Assembly: GCA_029213305.1 (NCBI GenBank)
Contig: JARGPA010000016.1
Location: forward strand, 1 to 64,000
Reading direction: 5' to 3'
DNA length: 64,000 bases
DNA from: Phycisphaerales bacterium
GTDB lineage: Bacteria > Planctomycetota > Phycisphaerae > Phycisphaerales > UBA1924
Numbering within the stretch: the stretch's first letter is position 1; every line of letters begins with the position of its first letter. Position numbers and translations under genes: made by a program. Below the pieces are notes generated by a model. That model was not told the DNA's origin, made no database searches, and was given only the letters and a program-made list of their open reading frames with translations. Below are positions 9,407 to 18,970 of this stretch, piece after piece.

Positions 9407-11434
9407 TTACGGACACCCAGCGCTGAATGCTGAGAGGAACGCTGAGATATCGAAGAAGTTATATGAACCGTCGCCGTTGAAATCTGCGGATGGATCTTGA
9501 GCACTAAAGAGACTCAAGAAAGTTGAGATATCGAAGAAGTTGAGTGAACCATCGCCGTTGTAGTCCGGCGGGCAATCCACAACAACTGTCGGGTTCGACA
9601 AGTTGAGGAACTGATCACCTGCAAATGTATTCCAATCAAGATCATTGGTGCCATCACCGTCAGAATCGCGTGGACCAACATTGTCTGTACTTGGGTTTGC
9701 ACCCAAGACTTGGTTTGAGATGAAATCATATCCGCCGTTTGCGATCCAACCTGCGAGCAAGATGTCTTGGCTGCCATCCCATCCGAGCTCATCGAGATCA
9801 ATGCAGATTTCAAGTCCAGTATTTACTGAACTCGCACCTGATGCATCGGAATCAGTTACACCTGCAACATTTGAGTTGTTCATCGCTGCTTGAACAAGGT
9901 TATCGATTGGATTCATCGGATCGAGTTCTGACAAACGAGGACCGTAGTTTGCGAAGAGACTACCCAATGAACCATCTTGGATATCGATGCGAGGACCCGC
10001 GAATGGAACAGTTGGGAATCCTGAAATCAATCCGCCATCGAATGAACCATAATCGGTAATGACCCCGAAGAATGGATCGATGTTTGCACCATTGGTTCTC
10101 ATAGTTGCAGCATCTGCGAATCGCTGGAGTTCTCCCGAACCGCCGTCAACACCTTGGTTGAAGTCCATCCAGTAATCAGGTTCGAAACCAGAATCGAATG
10201 TGATGTTGGACATGTTGTTGAGTGCATTGAATGCGATATCAACATTGTTGTCGAGGATCACATTCTGTCCACCTGGTTGTGAATCAAAGAAGAGAACCAA
10301 CTTGTTGTAGTTACCTTCCATGTTTCCTGCAAGGAAAAGATACAGTTTGTTGTTCGGCTCGTCAATAAAGACTCGAGCGTTGTCGAGCTCTGACCCGTAT
10401 GCCCAGTCCGCATCAGGTGATACTGGAGTTGCTTGCGAAAGATCACCAGTTACACCTGCGATGTTGGAGTTATCAACACCCATTGAAATACCTGATGCAA
10501 GTGCACCAGCATTTGCAGCGCCGTATCCTGAAAGATTTCCAAGATCATCGATGTTAGAACCGACTCCACCAAAGTACGCATGAGGGACATTCGGGGTTCC
10601 GCCATCCATATCGTCGTCGATCGTATCGACTGAGAAGACATAGTCTGCATCAAACCCTGTATCGAATACCAAACCAGATTGACCATCGATAATGAATGCA
10701 CCATCTCCAGAACCAGATCCAAGGGTGCTGCTTCCACCTGCACCTGTATCGATGTACAGATCAAGGCCGTTTCCATTGCCCTCTAGGTTACCCGCTACGA
10801 AGATGTACAAGTTTGTTGCATCCTTCGCAACATATATGCCGTCGATTTCTGAACCGCCGCCGTTTGGTCCTTCACCATCTACTGTGCCGTCGGTTTCATT
10901 ACCAAACCCAGTGTAATTACCTTGGATGAATACATTGGTGTATGAGCTTCCGCCGACGCCGCCGTCAAGAACTCCGTCAATCGTAACGGCGCCTGAAGCT
11001 GCTGAAGAAAGATCAACATCAATATGCTGAGTCGTTGAATCAAATGGCGCCGCATTCAAGTCTTGAGCGTTACCGAGATTTCCAGTATCAAGCGGGAGCG
11101 AACCAACGAGTTGATTCGACTTAAAGGTACGATCGCCCGAGTTTACCCAACCTGCGATACGGATAGTTTCACCACCTGAGAGGCCGAGTGATGCAAGTGG
11201 GATCGCAACTTCAACACCTGTTGCTACAGTTTCAGGATCGCCAAAATTACCACCTGTGAAGAGTCCCGCGGAGTTGTCACCGAACTGAGTTGGATTCTCT
11301 TGTACCCAGATCAAATCTGTGTAGAGTGACCCTTCGGTCCCTGGATCGTAAATACCATCAAGCGTCGGCTGAGCAACAGCCATCCCCGCGATCGAAGCAA
11401 TTAGCCCCACTCCGAATGTGCTTTGAATTTTCAT
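9407..11434 (-). CDS. Large secreted protein with C-terminal dockerin-like tag
   Basis: A 675-residue exported protein with the signal peptide LIASIAGMAVAQP. The body is Gly/Asp/Asn-rich, beta-strand-like and internally duplicated. LYIFVAGNLEGN recurs as LYLFLAGNMEGN, FDTGFDADY as FDSGFEPDY, and a GW(V/I)..G..(F)xSNQ(L/V)(V/L)G block occurs near both ends. The last 55 residues form two EF-hand-like calcium loops (DYNGDGSLNFFD, DFNGDGSYNFFD) bracketed by cysteines and ending GCP, as in type I dockerins. The start has GGGAGAG upstream. No catalytic motif was recognised, so a binding or surface-structural role is inferred. A LacI-type operator lies about 130 bases upstream. Confidence 0.85.
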   Translation of the reverse strand: MKIQSTFGVGLIASIAGMAVAQPTLDGIYDPGTEGSLYTDLIWVQENPTQFGDNSAGLFTGGNFGDPETVATGVEVAIPLASLGLSGGETIRIAGWVNSGDRTFKSNQLVGSLPLDTGNLGNAQDLNAAPFDSTTQHIDVDLSSAASGAVTIDGVLDGGVGGSSYTNVFIQGNYTGFGNETDGTVDGEGPNGGGSEIDGIYVAKDATNLYIFVAGNLEGNGNGLDLYIDTGAGGSSTLGSGSGDGAFIIDGQSGLVFDTGFDADYVFSVDTIDDDMDGGTPNVPHAYFGGVGSNIDDLGNLSGYGAANAGALASGISMGVDNSNIAGVTGDLSQATPVSPDADWAYGSELDNARVFIDEPNNKLYLFLAGNMEGNYNKLVLFFDSQPGGQNVILDNNVDIAFNALNNMSNITFDSGFEPDYWMDFNQGVDGGSGELQRFADAATMRTNGANIDPFFGVITDYGSFDGGLISGFPTVPFAGPRIDIQDGSLGSLFANYGPRLSELDPMNPIDNLVQAAMNNSNVAGVTDSDASGASSVNTGLEICIDLDELGWDGSQDILLAGWIANGGYDFISNQVLGANPSTDNVGPRDSDGDGTNDLDWNTFAGDQFLNLSNPTVVVDCPPDYNGDGSLNFFDISTFLSLFSAQDPSADFNGDGSYNFFDISAFLSAFSAGCP

Positions 11435-11560
11435 GTGAGTCTCTCCCTTAAAGATTAAATATCGCTGCTCTTCTCAAACAGCTTCTCAGTTGGTGTGTTT
11501 CTATCTCCAGCACGATCATTACTGACATCGTACGAATTTCATCGACAATAGACAGAATAG

Positions 11561-11574
11561 CGAAACCGTTTTCG
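11561..11574. promoter_or_regulatory. LacI-family-type operator
   Basis: The near-perfect palindrome CGAAACCGTTTTCG has a central CG and arms CGAAA/TTTCG, with one mismatched pair. This is the layout of LacI/GalR-family operators. It lies in the 228-base gap upstream of the dockerin-tagged secreted protein and downstream of the GH13 gene. No regulator gene is visible in this window. Confidence 0.5.
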
Positions 11575-11662
11575 GAGTGCGAGCATCTTTTTCAGAGTTT
11601 TCCTCATAACAGTCAAAAAAACGAAATTCTATAGGAATAAAGGCCGTTTTCGTCTGATAAAT

Positions 11663-13822
11663 CTACCAATCTTTTCCTAACATTATCCGTACGGAAATGC
11701 TGGGTGAATCATCAACCAATCCATAGTTTCGTAAACTTTCGCTCAATTGTTCTTCGTCTATGGACGCTCTGAACGATTCTTCATTTGATGGATTTACGAA
11801 CTTACTCGGCACTAGAAACTCTACAATTTGATTGTTAAGCGATCGTCGAATGATCAATGTCCCTGCAAGCTCACCTGTTTCAATACCTTCGAACTCAACT
11901 CCTCCGAATCGGAGAATTTCACCGATTTCATCTTCATTCCTGAGCTTCAAAAGCTTGCAAACCTCTTGATGAAAACGAACTGCGATATCTACATCGGACT
12001 CAAACTTACGATTTGTAATCTCTTCCCAGGGAATCGGCCTGCGATTGTCCGGATCATCTGCGCCATCCATTGCGTATTCGTCACCGTTGTACATCATCAA
12101 CGCTCCTGGGGACGCAACCATTGTTGCGATCGCTGAGAGCGCCCTCTGATAGTCATCAAGTTCAAGAACATTTACTTCATAACGATCGGTGTCTGACCAA
12201 CGAGAGGAGTTATTGTCATATCCCCTTTCAAAGTCATTGTGCATCATTGAAGCCAATCGTTCGGTATCGTGCGATGTCATCAAGTTGAACTGCACAAGAT
12301 CATGCTCGGGTTCATGATTGAATACCGAGGCAAGTCGACTTGCACAAAGCTTCGCGTCCCCTTTAGAGTTTCCGATGCTCAACCAATCTGCAACGGCATA
12401 AGCAAATGGATAATTCATCTGCCCATCGAATCCGTCATCATTAAACATGTGCCCTGCATCGCTCCAGATTTCACCAATGATAAGAGCTTCCGAGTTGAGC
12501 TCTCGCACTTGTTTTCTCCAGTCTTTCCAGAACTTATTCCCGATCTCACCTGCAACATCAAGTCTCCAACCATCGATTCCATCCGAAGGATCACCGTCTC
12601 CATTTGGATCCATCCATCTTCGAGTGACCGCCATGATGTGCGCCTTTGGTTCAGGTGCGATATCCCCATCATCCGTATGCAAGAATAACGGCAAGCTCCC
12701 ATTCACTTGCCCCCACCCTTGCCATGCGAAGAGCTTCCCATTTTCATCAAAATGAACATCGAACCAGTCAACAAACTCGGACTCTATCCCATGTGCTTTT
12801 ACATCTGAAAATGCGAAATGATCTAAACCAACATGATTCCAAACGCCATCAAGAACCACTCTGAGTCCAAGCGATTTCGCTTTTGGAAGGAACTGATGAA
12901 CAAACCATAAATCACTTTCAGTCATCTCCCATGTAGACTCATCTGAAGGATCTTCATTTGAAAGTAGTTTTGTAAACCCTGGACCTTGATCCTCATAGAT
13001 CCCAGGATGTCCGAGTGTTGGATCAATATGACGATGATCACTCGCGTCGTACTTGTGAAGTGAACGCGAACGGAACACCGGGCATAAATAAACCCCTGTG
13101 TATCCTTGTTCGGCGAGTGATTCGAGTTGGTCATATAGTCCTATGAGATCTCCGCCGTATCTTCTAGCAAATATACCGTTATATACACTCCCGCCATCTC
13201 GATCATCCCGATATCTGAACCTACGAGGTTCAACTAATCTCCGGTTCCAAGCTTGCTCTACCTCATCAGTCGTTGCTTCTCCGAAGGAATCACCCCATGA
13301 AGCTTGCGAAACATCCCATCCATTTGGGTTATTGTTTGGGTTTCCATCACGAAATCGCTCTGGAAAGACCTGATACCACACAAGTCCTTTCGCCCAATCA
13401 GGTGTTCGTAATGGGTCCCATCTTGAGAAAAAACATTGCTTCTCGATTCGTTGATCGCCGTGCTCGACGCAGTTGATATTGATAACGATGTTCACACTCG
13501 ATGGATCTTGTGAAATCGCGTCAATATCGAACTTCACAAGAGCACTCCAAACCGCTGCTTCCTCTTGTTTATCAGCAACTTGCGAGTTTTTTGATACCCA
13601 AGAAATTGAAGATAGATCTTGTAGCTCAATACGAACTTGAGCATCGTGACATGCACCCAAGATGTCAATTTCTGCAACTCTTGGAGTATACGAAACTGGC
13701 GTTATCTCAACTTCTATCTTCTCTAACTTACCACTTCCTGTCAGAATTGCTCCAAATAGCAGCAACAGTGATAGCCGTTGAAATGTTTTTATCCCACGAA
13801 AGTAGATTCGGTTGACATGCAT
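11663..13822 (-). CDS. GH13 alpha-amylase-family enzyme (neopullulanase/cyclomaltodextrinase type)
   Basis: Exported glycoside hydrolase of 719 residues. A hydrophobic signal (about residues 17-30) is followed by a beta-domain of about 100 residues and a GH13 barrel opening at GLVWYQVFPERF. All four conserved regions are intact: DGVWNH (D325, N329, H330), GWRLDVAGE (nucleophile D422), IIGEIW (acid/base E451) and MTSHDTE (H518, D519). HKYDASDHRHIDPTLG is the arrangement seen in cyclomaltodextrinase and neopullulanase-like enzymes. GGAG lies 7 bases before the ATG. It probably attacks alpha-glucans or maltooligosaccharides in the periplasm or outside the cell. Confidence 0.93.
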   Translation of the reverse strand: MHVNRIYFRGIKTFQRLSLLLLFGAILTGSGKLEKIEVEITPVSYTPRVAEIDILGACHDAQVRIELQDLSSISWVSKNSQVADKQEEAAVWSALVKFDIDAISQDPSSVNIVININCVEHGDQRIEKQCFFSRWDPLRTPDWAKGLVWYQVFPERFRDGNPNNNPNGWDVSQASWGDSFGEATTDEVEQAWNRRLVEPRRFRYRDDRDGGSVYNGIFARRYGGDLIGLYDQLESLAEQGYTGVYLCPVFRSRSLHKYDASDHRHIDPTLGHPGIYEDQGPGFTKLLSNEDPSDESTWEMTESDLWFVHQFLPKAKSLGLRVVLDGVWNHVGLDHFAFSDVKAHGIESEFVDWFDVHFDENGKLFAWQGWGQVNGSLPLFLHTDDGDIAPEPKAHIMAVTRRWMDPNGDGDPSDGIDGWRLDVAGEIGNKFWKDWRKQVRELNSEALIIGEIWSDAGHMFNDDGFDGQMNYPFAYAVADWLSIGNSKGDAKLCASRLASVFNHEPEHDLVQFNLMTSHDTERLASMMHNDFERGYDNNSSRWSDTDRYEVNVLELDDYQRALSAIATMVASPGALMMYNGDEYAMDGADDPDNRRPIPWEEITNRKFESDVDIAVRFHQEVCKLLKLRNEDEIGEILRFGGVEFEGIETGELAGTLIIRRSLNNQIVEFLVPSKFVNPSNEESFRASIDEEQLSESLRNYGLVDDSPSISVRIMLGKDW
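13789..13815. promoter_or_regulatory. Shared motif near pseudopilin/GH13 starts
   Basis: ATCCCACGAAAGTAGATTC occurs here and, with one difference, just upstream of the amylase promoter near 21485. It contains outer arms CGAA/TTCG and is followed by TTGACA, a possible -35 box for the plus-strand pseudopilin gene. It overlaps the first codons of the GH13 gene, so coding constraint could explain part of it. Confidence 0.35.
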
Positions 13823-13910
13823 ACCATAACTCCATTAGACTCATGTAATCATAAATGACGGGGCGTTCGATTCGCAAATCGCTGGGATAACCCAGTACAG
13901 AGGTAAACAG

Positions 13911-14885
13911 ATGAAACGGTATCACGATCGAAGGCAAACTGCTGGTTTTACACTTATCGAATTGTTGGTAGTGATCGCAATCATCGCTTTGCTTATTGGG
14001 ATCCTACTTCCCGCACTTGGGAAAGCTCGAGAATCCGCAAAGGAACTCAAGTGTCTTACACAAGTTCGCTCAGTCGGTACATCGTTTATGTTTTATGCAG
14101 ATGACAATCGGGATTGGTATCCAATTATCCCTGCTCAACAGCCCAATTCTCGGTATCTGGATAATCAATATACCGCAGGTGGTGTCGCAGGATTGTTCTC
14201 TACCTTCCAAGTCGGAGACGGTGAAGGCACTATTGACCCACCATCAATTTCCGGAGATATCGGTTTCGTAGGTACTCCAGTTGGAGGCCCTGGAGCCTAC
14301 ATCAACGGATCAGACGAACCTCTCATGCGTGGATATCTCGATGTATTCGAAGTGCTCACTTGCCCTAGTGATAAAGTCGATTATTACTGGGACCGATTCC
14401 CAACGCCCACAAACAAACTGATAGCAGACGCAACGAGAGCAAAGACTCCTGAGGCGCCCACAACTGAACGCGACATCATCCACTACAACATTAGTTATCT
14501 CTACATCGCAGGATTGAAATCTGTAGATCCTTCAATCCAGTTCGCTCCACCACTATGGGGAGACGAAACAAATACTGCGGATGTCAGTGTAAACGCATGG
14601 TACGGTTGGGATTGGCGCAACAACCAACCAGGTGGCGGAAACGAACCTGACCCAATCAACGATTATGGATTCAATCCAGAAACTGGTTACGCAAAGGACG
14701 ACAATCACAAAGACAAAGGCGGAAACTTTGTCCGCGCTGACGGCAGCGCTTCATTCATCAAAGAGAACCCTCAACGAGTCTTCTTTACAAATCCGGATGA
14801 TGTCCGTGATGGAGAAGACTCAAGCTCGCGAAGTATTGATCTCATCAACCCTCGTCGAAGCGAAAAAGTTCAAGTTATCGATTAA
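13911..14885 (+). CDS. Prepilin-type (type II secretion-like) pseudopilin
   Basis: The N terminus has the prepilin peptidase site and methylation segment: TAGFTLIELLVVIAIIALL, with cleavage expected after G12 and the conserved Glu at +5. A hydrophobic helix and the usual LGKARESAK follow. The 324-residue body has NVRADG-like spacing near the end (NFVRADGSASFIKE), typical of the abundant planctomycete pseudopilins. These are thought to be exported by type II secretion or pilus machinery, but individual functions are unknown. It lies divergent from the GH13 gene and 98 bases upstream of a sugar-type ABC transporter. It may be an exported substrate-handling or surface protein of the same locus. 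Confidence 0.88.
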   Translation: MKRYHDRRQTAGFTLIELLVVIAIIALLIGILLPALGKARESAKELKCLTQVRSVGTSFMFYADDNRDWYPIIPAQQPNSRYLDNQYTAGGVAGLFSTFQVGDGEGTIDPPSISGDIGFVGTPVGGPGAYINGSDEPLMRGYLDVFEVLTCPSDKVDYYWDRFPTPTNKLIADATRAKTPEAPTTERDIIHYNISYLYIAGLKSVDPSIQFAPPLWGDETNTADVSVNAWYGWDWRNNQPGGGNEPDPINDYGFNPETGYAKDDNHKDKGGNFVRADGSASFIKENPQRVFFTNPDDVRDGEDSSSRSIDLINPRRSEKVQVID

Positions 14886-14983
14886 CAATGTCGCGTTGAC
14901 CCGTGCCATATCGAGATCGGGATCAGGTACAATCAGATACACCCAGGGTATCCCCCGGCGATTGATAGGCATGAGGATCAACA

Positions 14984-16252
14984 GTGAGCAAATCTGCAGC
15001 AAACGCTGAGAACATAGCAAAGCAACAGGGCGCGAAGAAATCGTTTATCGGTTCACTCTTCGGGCACCAAGAGTCTGGATTGATCCTCGTCATTATATTA
15101 ATGGCACTGGGACTCACGCTCTATGGCGCTGCGAGACCTGTTGATTCTCGACAAGAGATTATTCTCCCTGATAGCGCCAGAGTAATTCTTCTCGATGCTC
15201 AAGGCGAATCACATGAACCCGGCACAATCGCACGGACTAAAATCGCAACTTATCGAGTTGAATCAGATGGAGCGACAACTGATTATTCTGCATCAAAAAT
15301 TAACAAGTTTGATTCGACAACAGGCACTCTTTATGCTCGCAACACGATCAATCCATTTCTTAACAAATCAAACCTAGTCCTTGTTACGAAAGACGCGAGC
15401 TTCTTTGCGATTATTGCTGTTGGTATGACAGGTGTGATCATTCTCGCAGGGATTGATCTTTCGGTTGGTTCGATCTATGGACTATCCGCGATTGTTGGTG
15501 CGATGGCTGTCCAATCATTCGGACCCGATGCGAGCTGGATGCTTGTTGTTCCTGTCGCACTACTAGTTTGCATTGCAGTTGGAACTCTCTGTGGATTTGC
15601 CAACGGCGCCATGAGTGTCGGGCTTGGAGTCCATCCGTTTGTGATTACATTGGGAATGATGGCCGCTTTAAGAGGTCTCACAGTTGTGATCCCTCAAGAG
15701 TTCTACGGCACTCAGTCAATCGGAGGGTTCCCTTCGTCCTTTACAACAGGATTCTTCAAAGCTGAGTTTTACGGCGTATATCCAGTTCCTGTGATCATTA
15801 TGGTTCTCACTGCAATTGCAGGATGGTTTGTCCTATCTCGCACAGTATTTGGTAGACGAATCTTTGCAATTGGAGGCAACGAAGTCGCCGCGAAATATGC
15901 AGGGATCCCTGTTGGTAAAGTTAAAATCCTAGTCTACACAATCACAGGTGCACTCTGTGGACTATCCGCATGTGCATATCTCGGTTACTACGGCGCCGCA
16001 GAAACGAATGCAGGTAACGCATACGAGCTTCAAGTAATCGCTGCAACTGTAATCGGTGGCGCATCATTAATGGGTGGTCGAGGAACTGTAATCGGCGCGG
16101 TTCTCGGTGCAATTATCATCCAGTTGATCAACAACACATTGATCATCTTCGAAGTCGATACCAGTTATAATCAAATTGTGATGGGTGCTGCGATCATTAT
16201 CGCAGTAGTCATCGATCAGACGAAACAACGAATCCAAGCCCGTAGGGCATAA
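14984..16252 (+). CDS. Ribose-type ABC transporter permease with extra periplasmic domain
   Basis: Inner-membrane permease of the RbsC/BPD_transp_2 family. Family hallmarks are IIAVGMTGVIILAGIDLSVG, VHPFVITLGMMAALRG, GRRIFAIGGNEVAAKYAG and IGGASLMGGRG. The start is GTG at 14984 with AGGATC upstream. Between the first transmembrane helix (about 30-48) and NPFLNKSNLV sits a hydrophilic segment of about 75 residues (about 50-125) that ordinary RbsC proteins lack; it should lie in the periplasm. The binding-protein and ATPase genes follow on the same strand, forming a complete importer, probably for a monosaccharide. Confidence 0.92.
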   Translation: MSKSAANAENIAKQQGAKKSFIGSLFGHQESGLILVIILMALGLTLYGAARPVDSRQEIILPDSARVILLDAQGESHEPGTIARTKIATYRVESDGATTDYSASKINKFDSTTGTLYARNTINPFLNKSNLVLVTKDASFFAIIAVGMTGVIILAGIDLSVGSIYGLSAIVGAMAVQSFGPDASWMLVVPVALLVCIAVGTLCGFANGAMSVGLGVHPFVITLGMMAALRGLTVVIPQEFYGTQSIGGFPSSFTTGFFKAEFYGVYPVPVIIMVLTAIAGWFVLSRTVFGRRIFAIGGNEVAAKYAGIPVGKVKILVYTITGALCGLSACAYLGYYGAAETNAGNAYELQVIAATVIGGASLMGGRGTVIGAVLGAIIIQLINNTLIIFEVDTSYNQIVMGAAIIIAVVIDQTKQRIQARRA

Positions 16253-16276
16253 TCACGCACAATATCGGAGACTCAT

Positions 16277-17308
16277 ATGAGATCAGCTTCATTCTTATTT
16301 AAGACAAGCGCTGCAATATCCCTGTCAATGCTCATCCTTTCAGGTTGTTCTAAGAACGAAACAGAACAAACAACTTCAGGAGACTCCAGCGTTGAAACTG
16401 AAACTCAAGAAACAGTCTACCGGATTGGTGTAATCGCAAAGAGCAACTCGAACCCAGTATTCCAAGCCGCGAAAAACGGCGCGGTTGCTGCGGGAAAACG
16501 ATTAAGCAATGAGCTCGAAGATGCTCGCGTTGAAGTCCTTTGGCAAACCCCTCCGATGGAAGATGCTCAAGTCCAAGCTCAATATGTAGAACAACTTGTT
16601 TCCTCAGGAGTTGACGGCATTGCAATCTCATGTACTGACGCGAACCTCTTGACAGGAGCTCTCAAAGCTGCTGTTGAGAAGGGTGTTGTCGTCGTGACCT
16701 TTGACTCTGACGCACCTGAATCAGGTCGCATGGCCTACTACGGAGTTGATGATTTCGAAGCAGGCAAAGAAGTCATGCGCCAGTTAGCAACAGTGATGGG
16801 CAACGAAGGCAAAGTCGCGGTATTGACAGGTAATCCTGCAGCCACAAACCTACAAGCCCGAGTAAATGGTGTGGTTGAACAAGCAGGAGAGTACGAAGGG
16901 ATCTCAACTCCTGAAGTGTTCTCGTTCATGCCTGAAACTGCGACAGAAGCCGCCGCGAAAATGCAGCAGGTTCAAACTGCAAATCCAGATATTACAGGGT
17001 GGGCACTCGTCGGCGGCTGGCCTCTCTATACCGACAACGCACTCGATGGCATCTATGAAAACGCAAAGATTGTTTCCATGGATCCTCTCCCACTCCCACT
17101 CGAGTATGCAAAGAAAGGACAAGTCCAAGTTCTTGTTGGACAACCTTACTTCGGATGGGGAGAAAAATCAGTCGAGATGATCATCGACAAAGTTCACTTT
17201 GATCGAAGTCCTGATTCAGACATGGTGTATGCACAATTCGACATCGTAACTACAGAAGACGCTGAAGAGTTTGCAGAAAACTGGAAACTATGGCTCGGCG
17301 AAGACTAA
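16277..17308 (+). CDS. Sugar ABC transporter substrate-binding lipoprotein (Peripla_BP_4)
   Basis: Exported binding lipoprotein of 343 residues with the lipobox LILSGC. It is followed by an acidic, Ser/Thr-rich linker and a periplasmic-binding-protein fold opening YRIGVIAKSNSNPVFQAAKN. VDGIAISCTDANLL, VVVVTFDSDAPESGR and a C-terminal hinge segment VLVGQPYFGWGEKSVEM are typical of ribose/galactose-type binding proteins. It starts 24 bases after the permease and has GGAG upstream. Its presence between permease and ATPase genes supports a sugar importer. The ligand is not predictable. Confidence 0.92.
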   Translation: MRSASFLFKTSAAISLSMLILSGCSKNETEQTTSGDSSVETETQETVYRIGVIAKSNSNPVFQAAKNGAVAAGKRLSNELEDARVEVLWQTPPMEDAQVQAQYVEQLVSSGVDGIAISCTDANLLTGALKAAVEKGVVVVTFDSDAPESGRMAYYGVDDFEAGKEVMRQLATVMGNEGKVAVLTGNPAATNLQARVNGVVEQAGEYEGISTPEVFSFMPETATEAAAKMQQVQTANPDITGWALVGGWPLYTDNALDGIYENAKIVSMDPLPLPLEYAKKGQVQVLVGQPYFGWGEKSVEMIIDKVHFDRSPDSDMVYAQFDIVTTEDAEEFAENWKLWLGED

Positions 17309-17326
17309 ACCTTAGACACTGCTTTT

Positions 17327-18949
17327 ATGCCGAGTACCACTCAACCAATCTTGATCGCAAATAACATTTCTAAACGCTTTGGAAATACCCAAGCGCTTAA
17401 AGATGTGAGTGTGTCTTTCCTCCCTGGGGAAGTCCATGCACTAATGGGAGAAAACGGAGCAGGAAAATCAACACTTGGAAAAGTAATTGCAGGCCTTCAC
17501 GCACAAGACTCTGGACAGGTCGAACTCGATGGAAAAAAACTCATCCAGGGTTCACTTGACGATGCATTCCATGCAGGGATTCGAATTGTGCATCAAGAAC
17601 TTGCGCAGTGTCCGAATCTTTCTGTTGCTGAAAACTTGTGTCTCCACGATATTCCAAAAAGAGGATTTAGTGTCGATTTCGCAGAAATGATACGACGTGC
17701 AAAGGATCTTGTTCATCAACTCGATCCAACTCTTGATGTGTCAAAGCCCCTTGGTTATCTCTCACCGGGACGCAGGCAGATTTGCCAAATCGCGGCGTCA
17801 CTCGATCGAGATAAAAATGGGCAAGCGAATGCAAAGGTCATCGTGTTCGATGAACCAACGAGTTCCCTTTCAATCTCTGAAGCATCAAGGCTAATGGAAA
17901 TCACGCGTGAACTTGCAGACAGAGGACTCACAATAATCTATGTCTCGCACAGAATGAGTGAAATATTCACATGTTGTGATCGTGTGAGTGTTTTAAGAGA
18001 CGGCATATTTGTCGCGACCAATGTTGTTGCTGAGATTGATGAACCAACTCTCGTTCAACAGATGATCGGCCGACGTCTCAAAACACCTCGAGCAAAAGGT
18101 GAATCAACAACTCCACTACAATCCTCAGACAATACCGAAGCAGATACCATCCGAGCTTTAGTTGCACCTGATAACACAACAGAGCCGAATTACGAAACTT
18201 CACCTGCCCTTACACTTACCAATGTCTCATCTCCAAACAAGCTCTCTGATTGTTCGTTAAAGCTCTACCCAGGTGAAATTCTTGGAATCGGAGGCCTCGT
18301 CGGTGCAGGTCGATCAGAACTCTTCGATGCGATCTTTGGTACTGATAAACGAGTAACGGGTTCAATCAGAGTCGGTGCCCAAGAGATTGCAGGCAAAGGC
18401 ACGAAAGCCGCGATCAAAGCAGGAGTTGGTATTGGGTATGTCCCAGAAGATAGACGCAACCAAGGCTTGTTCTTTAATCTAGGTATTGATGAAAACATTC
18501 TTGCGCCGATCATGCCGGAGTTGTCTGGCGCGTTTGGGATCAGAAAACTCTCAAACGAACTCGATCTGGTAACTTCTCGTGTCGAACGATTCCAGATTAA
18601 AACCGCATCACTTCGACAAACTCACCCAGGCGAACTCTCAGGTGGAAACCAGCAAAAACTATTGATTGCTCGTTGGATGAGTGATCGAACGAAGGTTCTA
18701 TTACTTGACGAACCTACTCGCGGAATCGATGTTGGCACTAAATCTGAAATCTATCGATTGATTAATCAAGCTGCTGATGAAGGGCTCGCGATTCTTCTTG
18801 TATCTTCTGAAATGCCCGAATTGCTAGCTCTATCTGATCGCATCCTTGTCATGGGCGAAGGCAAAATCAAAGGCGAGCTTGCTGGCAAATCAATGACACA
18901 AACAAATATCCTCACGCTTGCAACAAATGAAGACCTTGTTATAAACTAA
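17327..18949 (+). CDS. Sugar ABC transporter ATP-binding protein (RbsA/MglA type, two ATPase domains)
   Basis: The product (540 residues) has two tandem ABC domains, as in RbsA/MglA. Domain 1 carries the Walker A GENGAGKST, signature LSPGRRQ and Walker B VIVFDEPTSSL. Domain 2 carries the degenerate Walker A GLVGAGRSE, signature LSGGNQQK and Walker B VLLLDEPTRGID. The second P-loop lacks the lysine (GAGRSE), as is normal for this family. A linker of about 60 residues (about 255-310) separates the domains. It powers the permease and binding protein encoded just upstream. Confidence 0.94.
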   Translation: MPSTTQPILIANNISKRFGNTQALKDVSVSFLPGEVHALMGENGAGKSTLGKVIAGLHAQDSGQVELDGKKLIQGSLDDAFHAGIRIVHQELAQCPNLSVAENLCLHDIPKRGFSVDFAEMIRRAKDLVHQLDPTLDVSKPLGYLSPGRRQICQIAASLDRDKNGQANAKVIVFDEPTSSLSISEASRLMEITRELADRGLTIIYVSHRMSEIFTCCDRVSVLRDGIFVATNVVAEIDEPTLVQQMIGRRLKTPRAKGESTTPLQSSDNTEADTIRALVAPDNTTEPNYETSPALTLTNVSSPNKLSDCSLKLYPGEILGIGGLVGAGRSELFDAIFGTDKRVTGSIRVGAQEIAGKGTKAAIKAGVGIGYVPEDRRNQGLFFNLGIDENILAPIMPELSGAFGIRKLSNELDLVTSRVERFQIKTASLRQTHPGELSGGNQQKLLIARWMSDRTKVLLLDEPTRGIDVGTKSEIYRLINQAADEGLAILLVSSEMPELLALSDRILVMGEGKIKGELAGKSMTQTNILTLATNEDLVIN

Positions 18950-18970
18950 ATATTACTTTACAATAGATGT

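Noticed and set aside
9407-9580. Dockerin tag read as part of a cellulosome
   Set aside because: No cohesin or scaffoldin is present in the window, so only a dockerin-like tag can be claimed.
12269-12688. 139-codon plus-strand frame inside the GH13 gene
   Set aside because: It lies opposite the catalytic region of an intact GH13 gene and resembles nothing.
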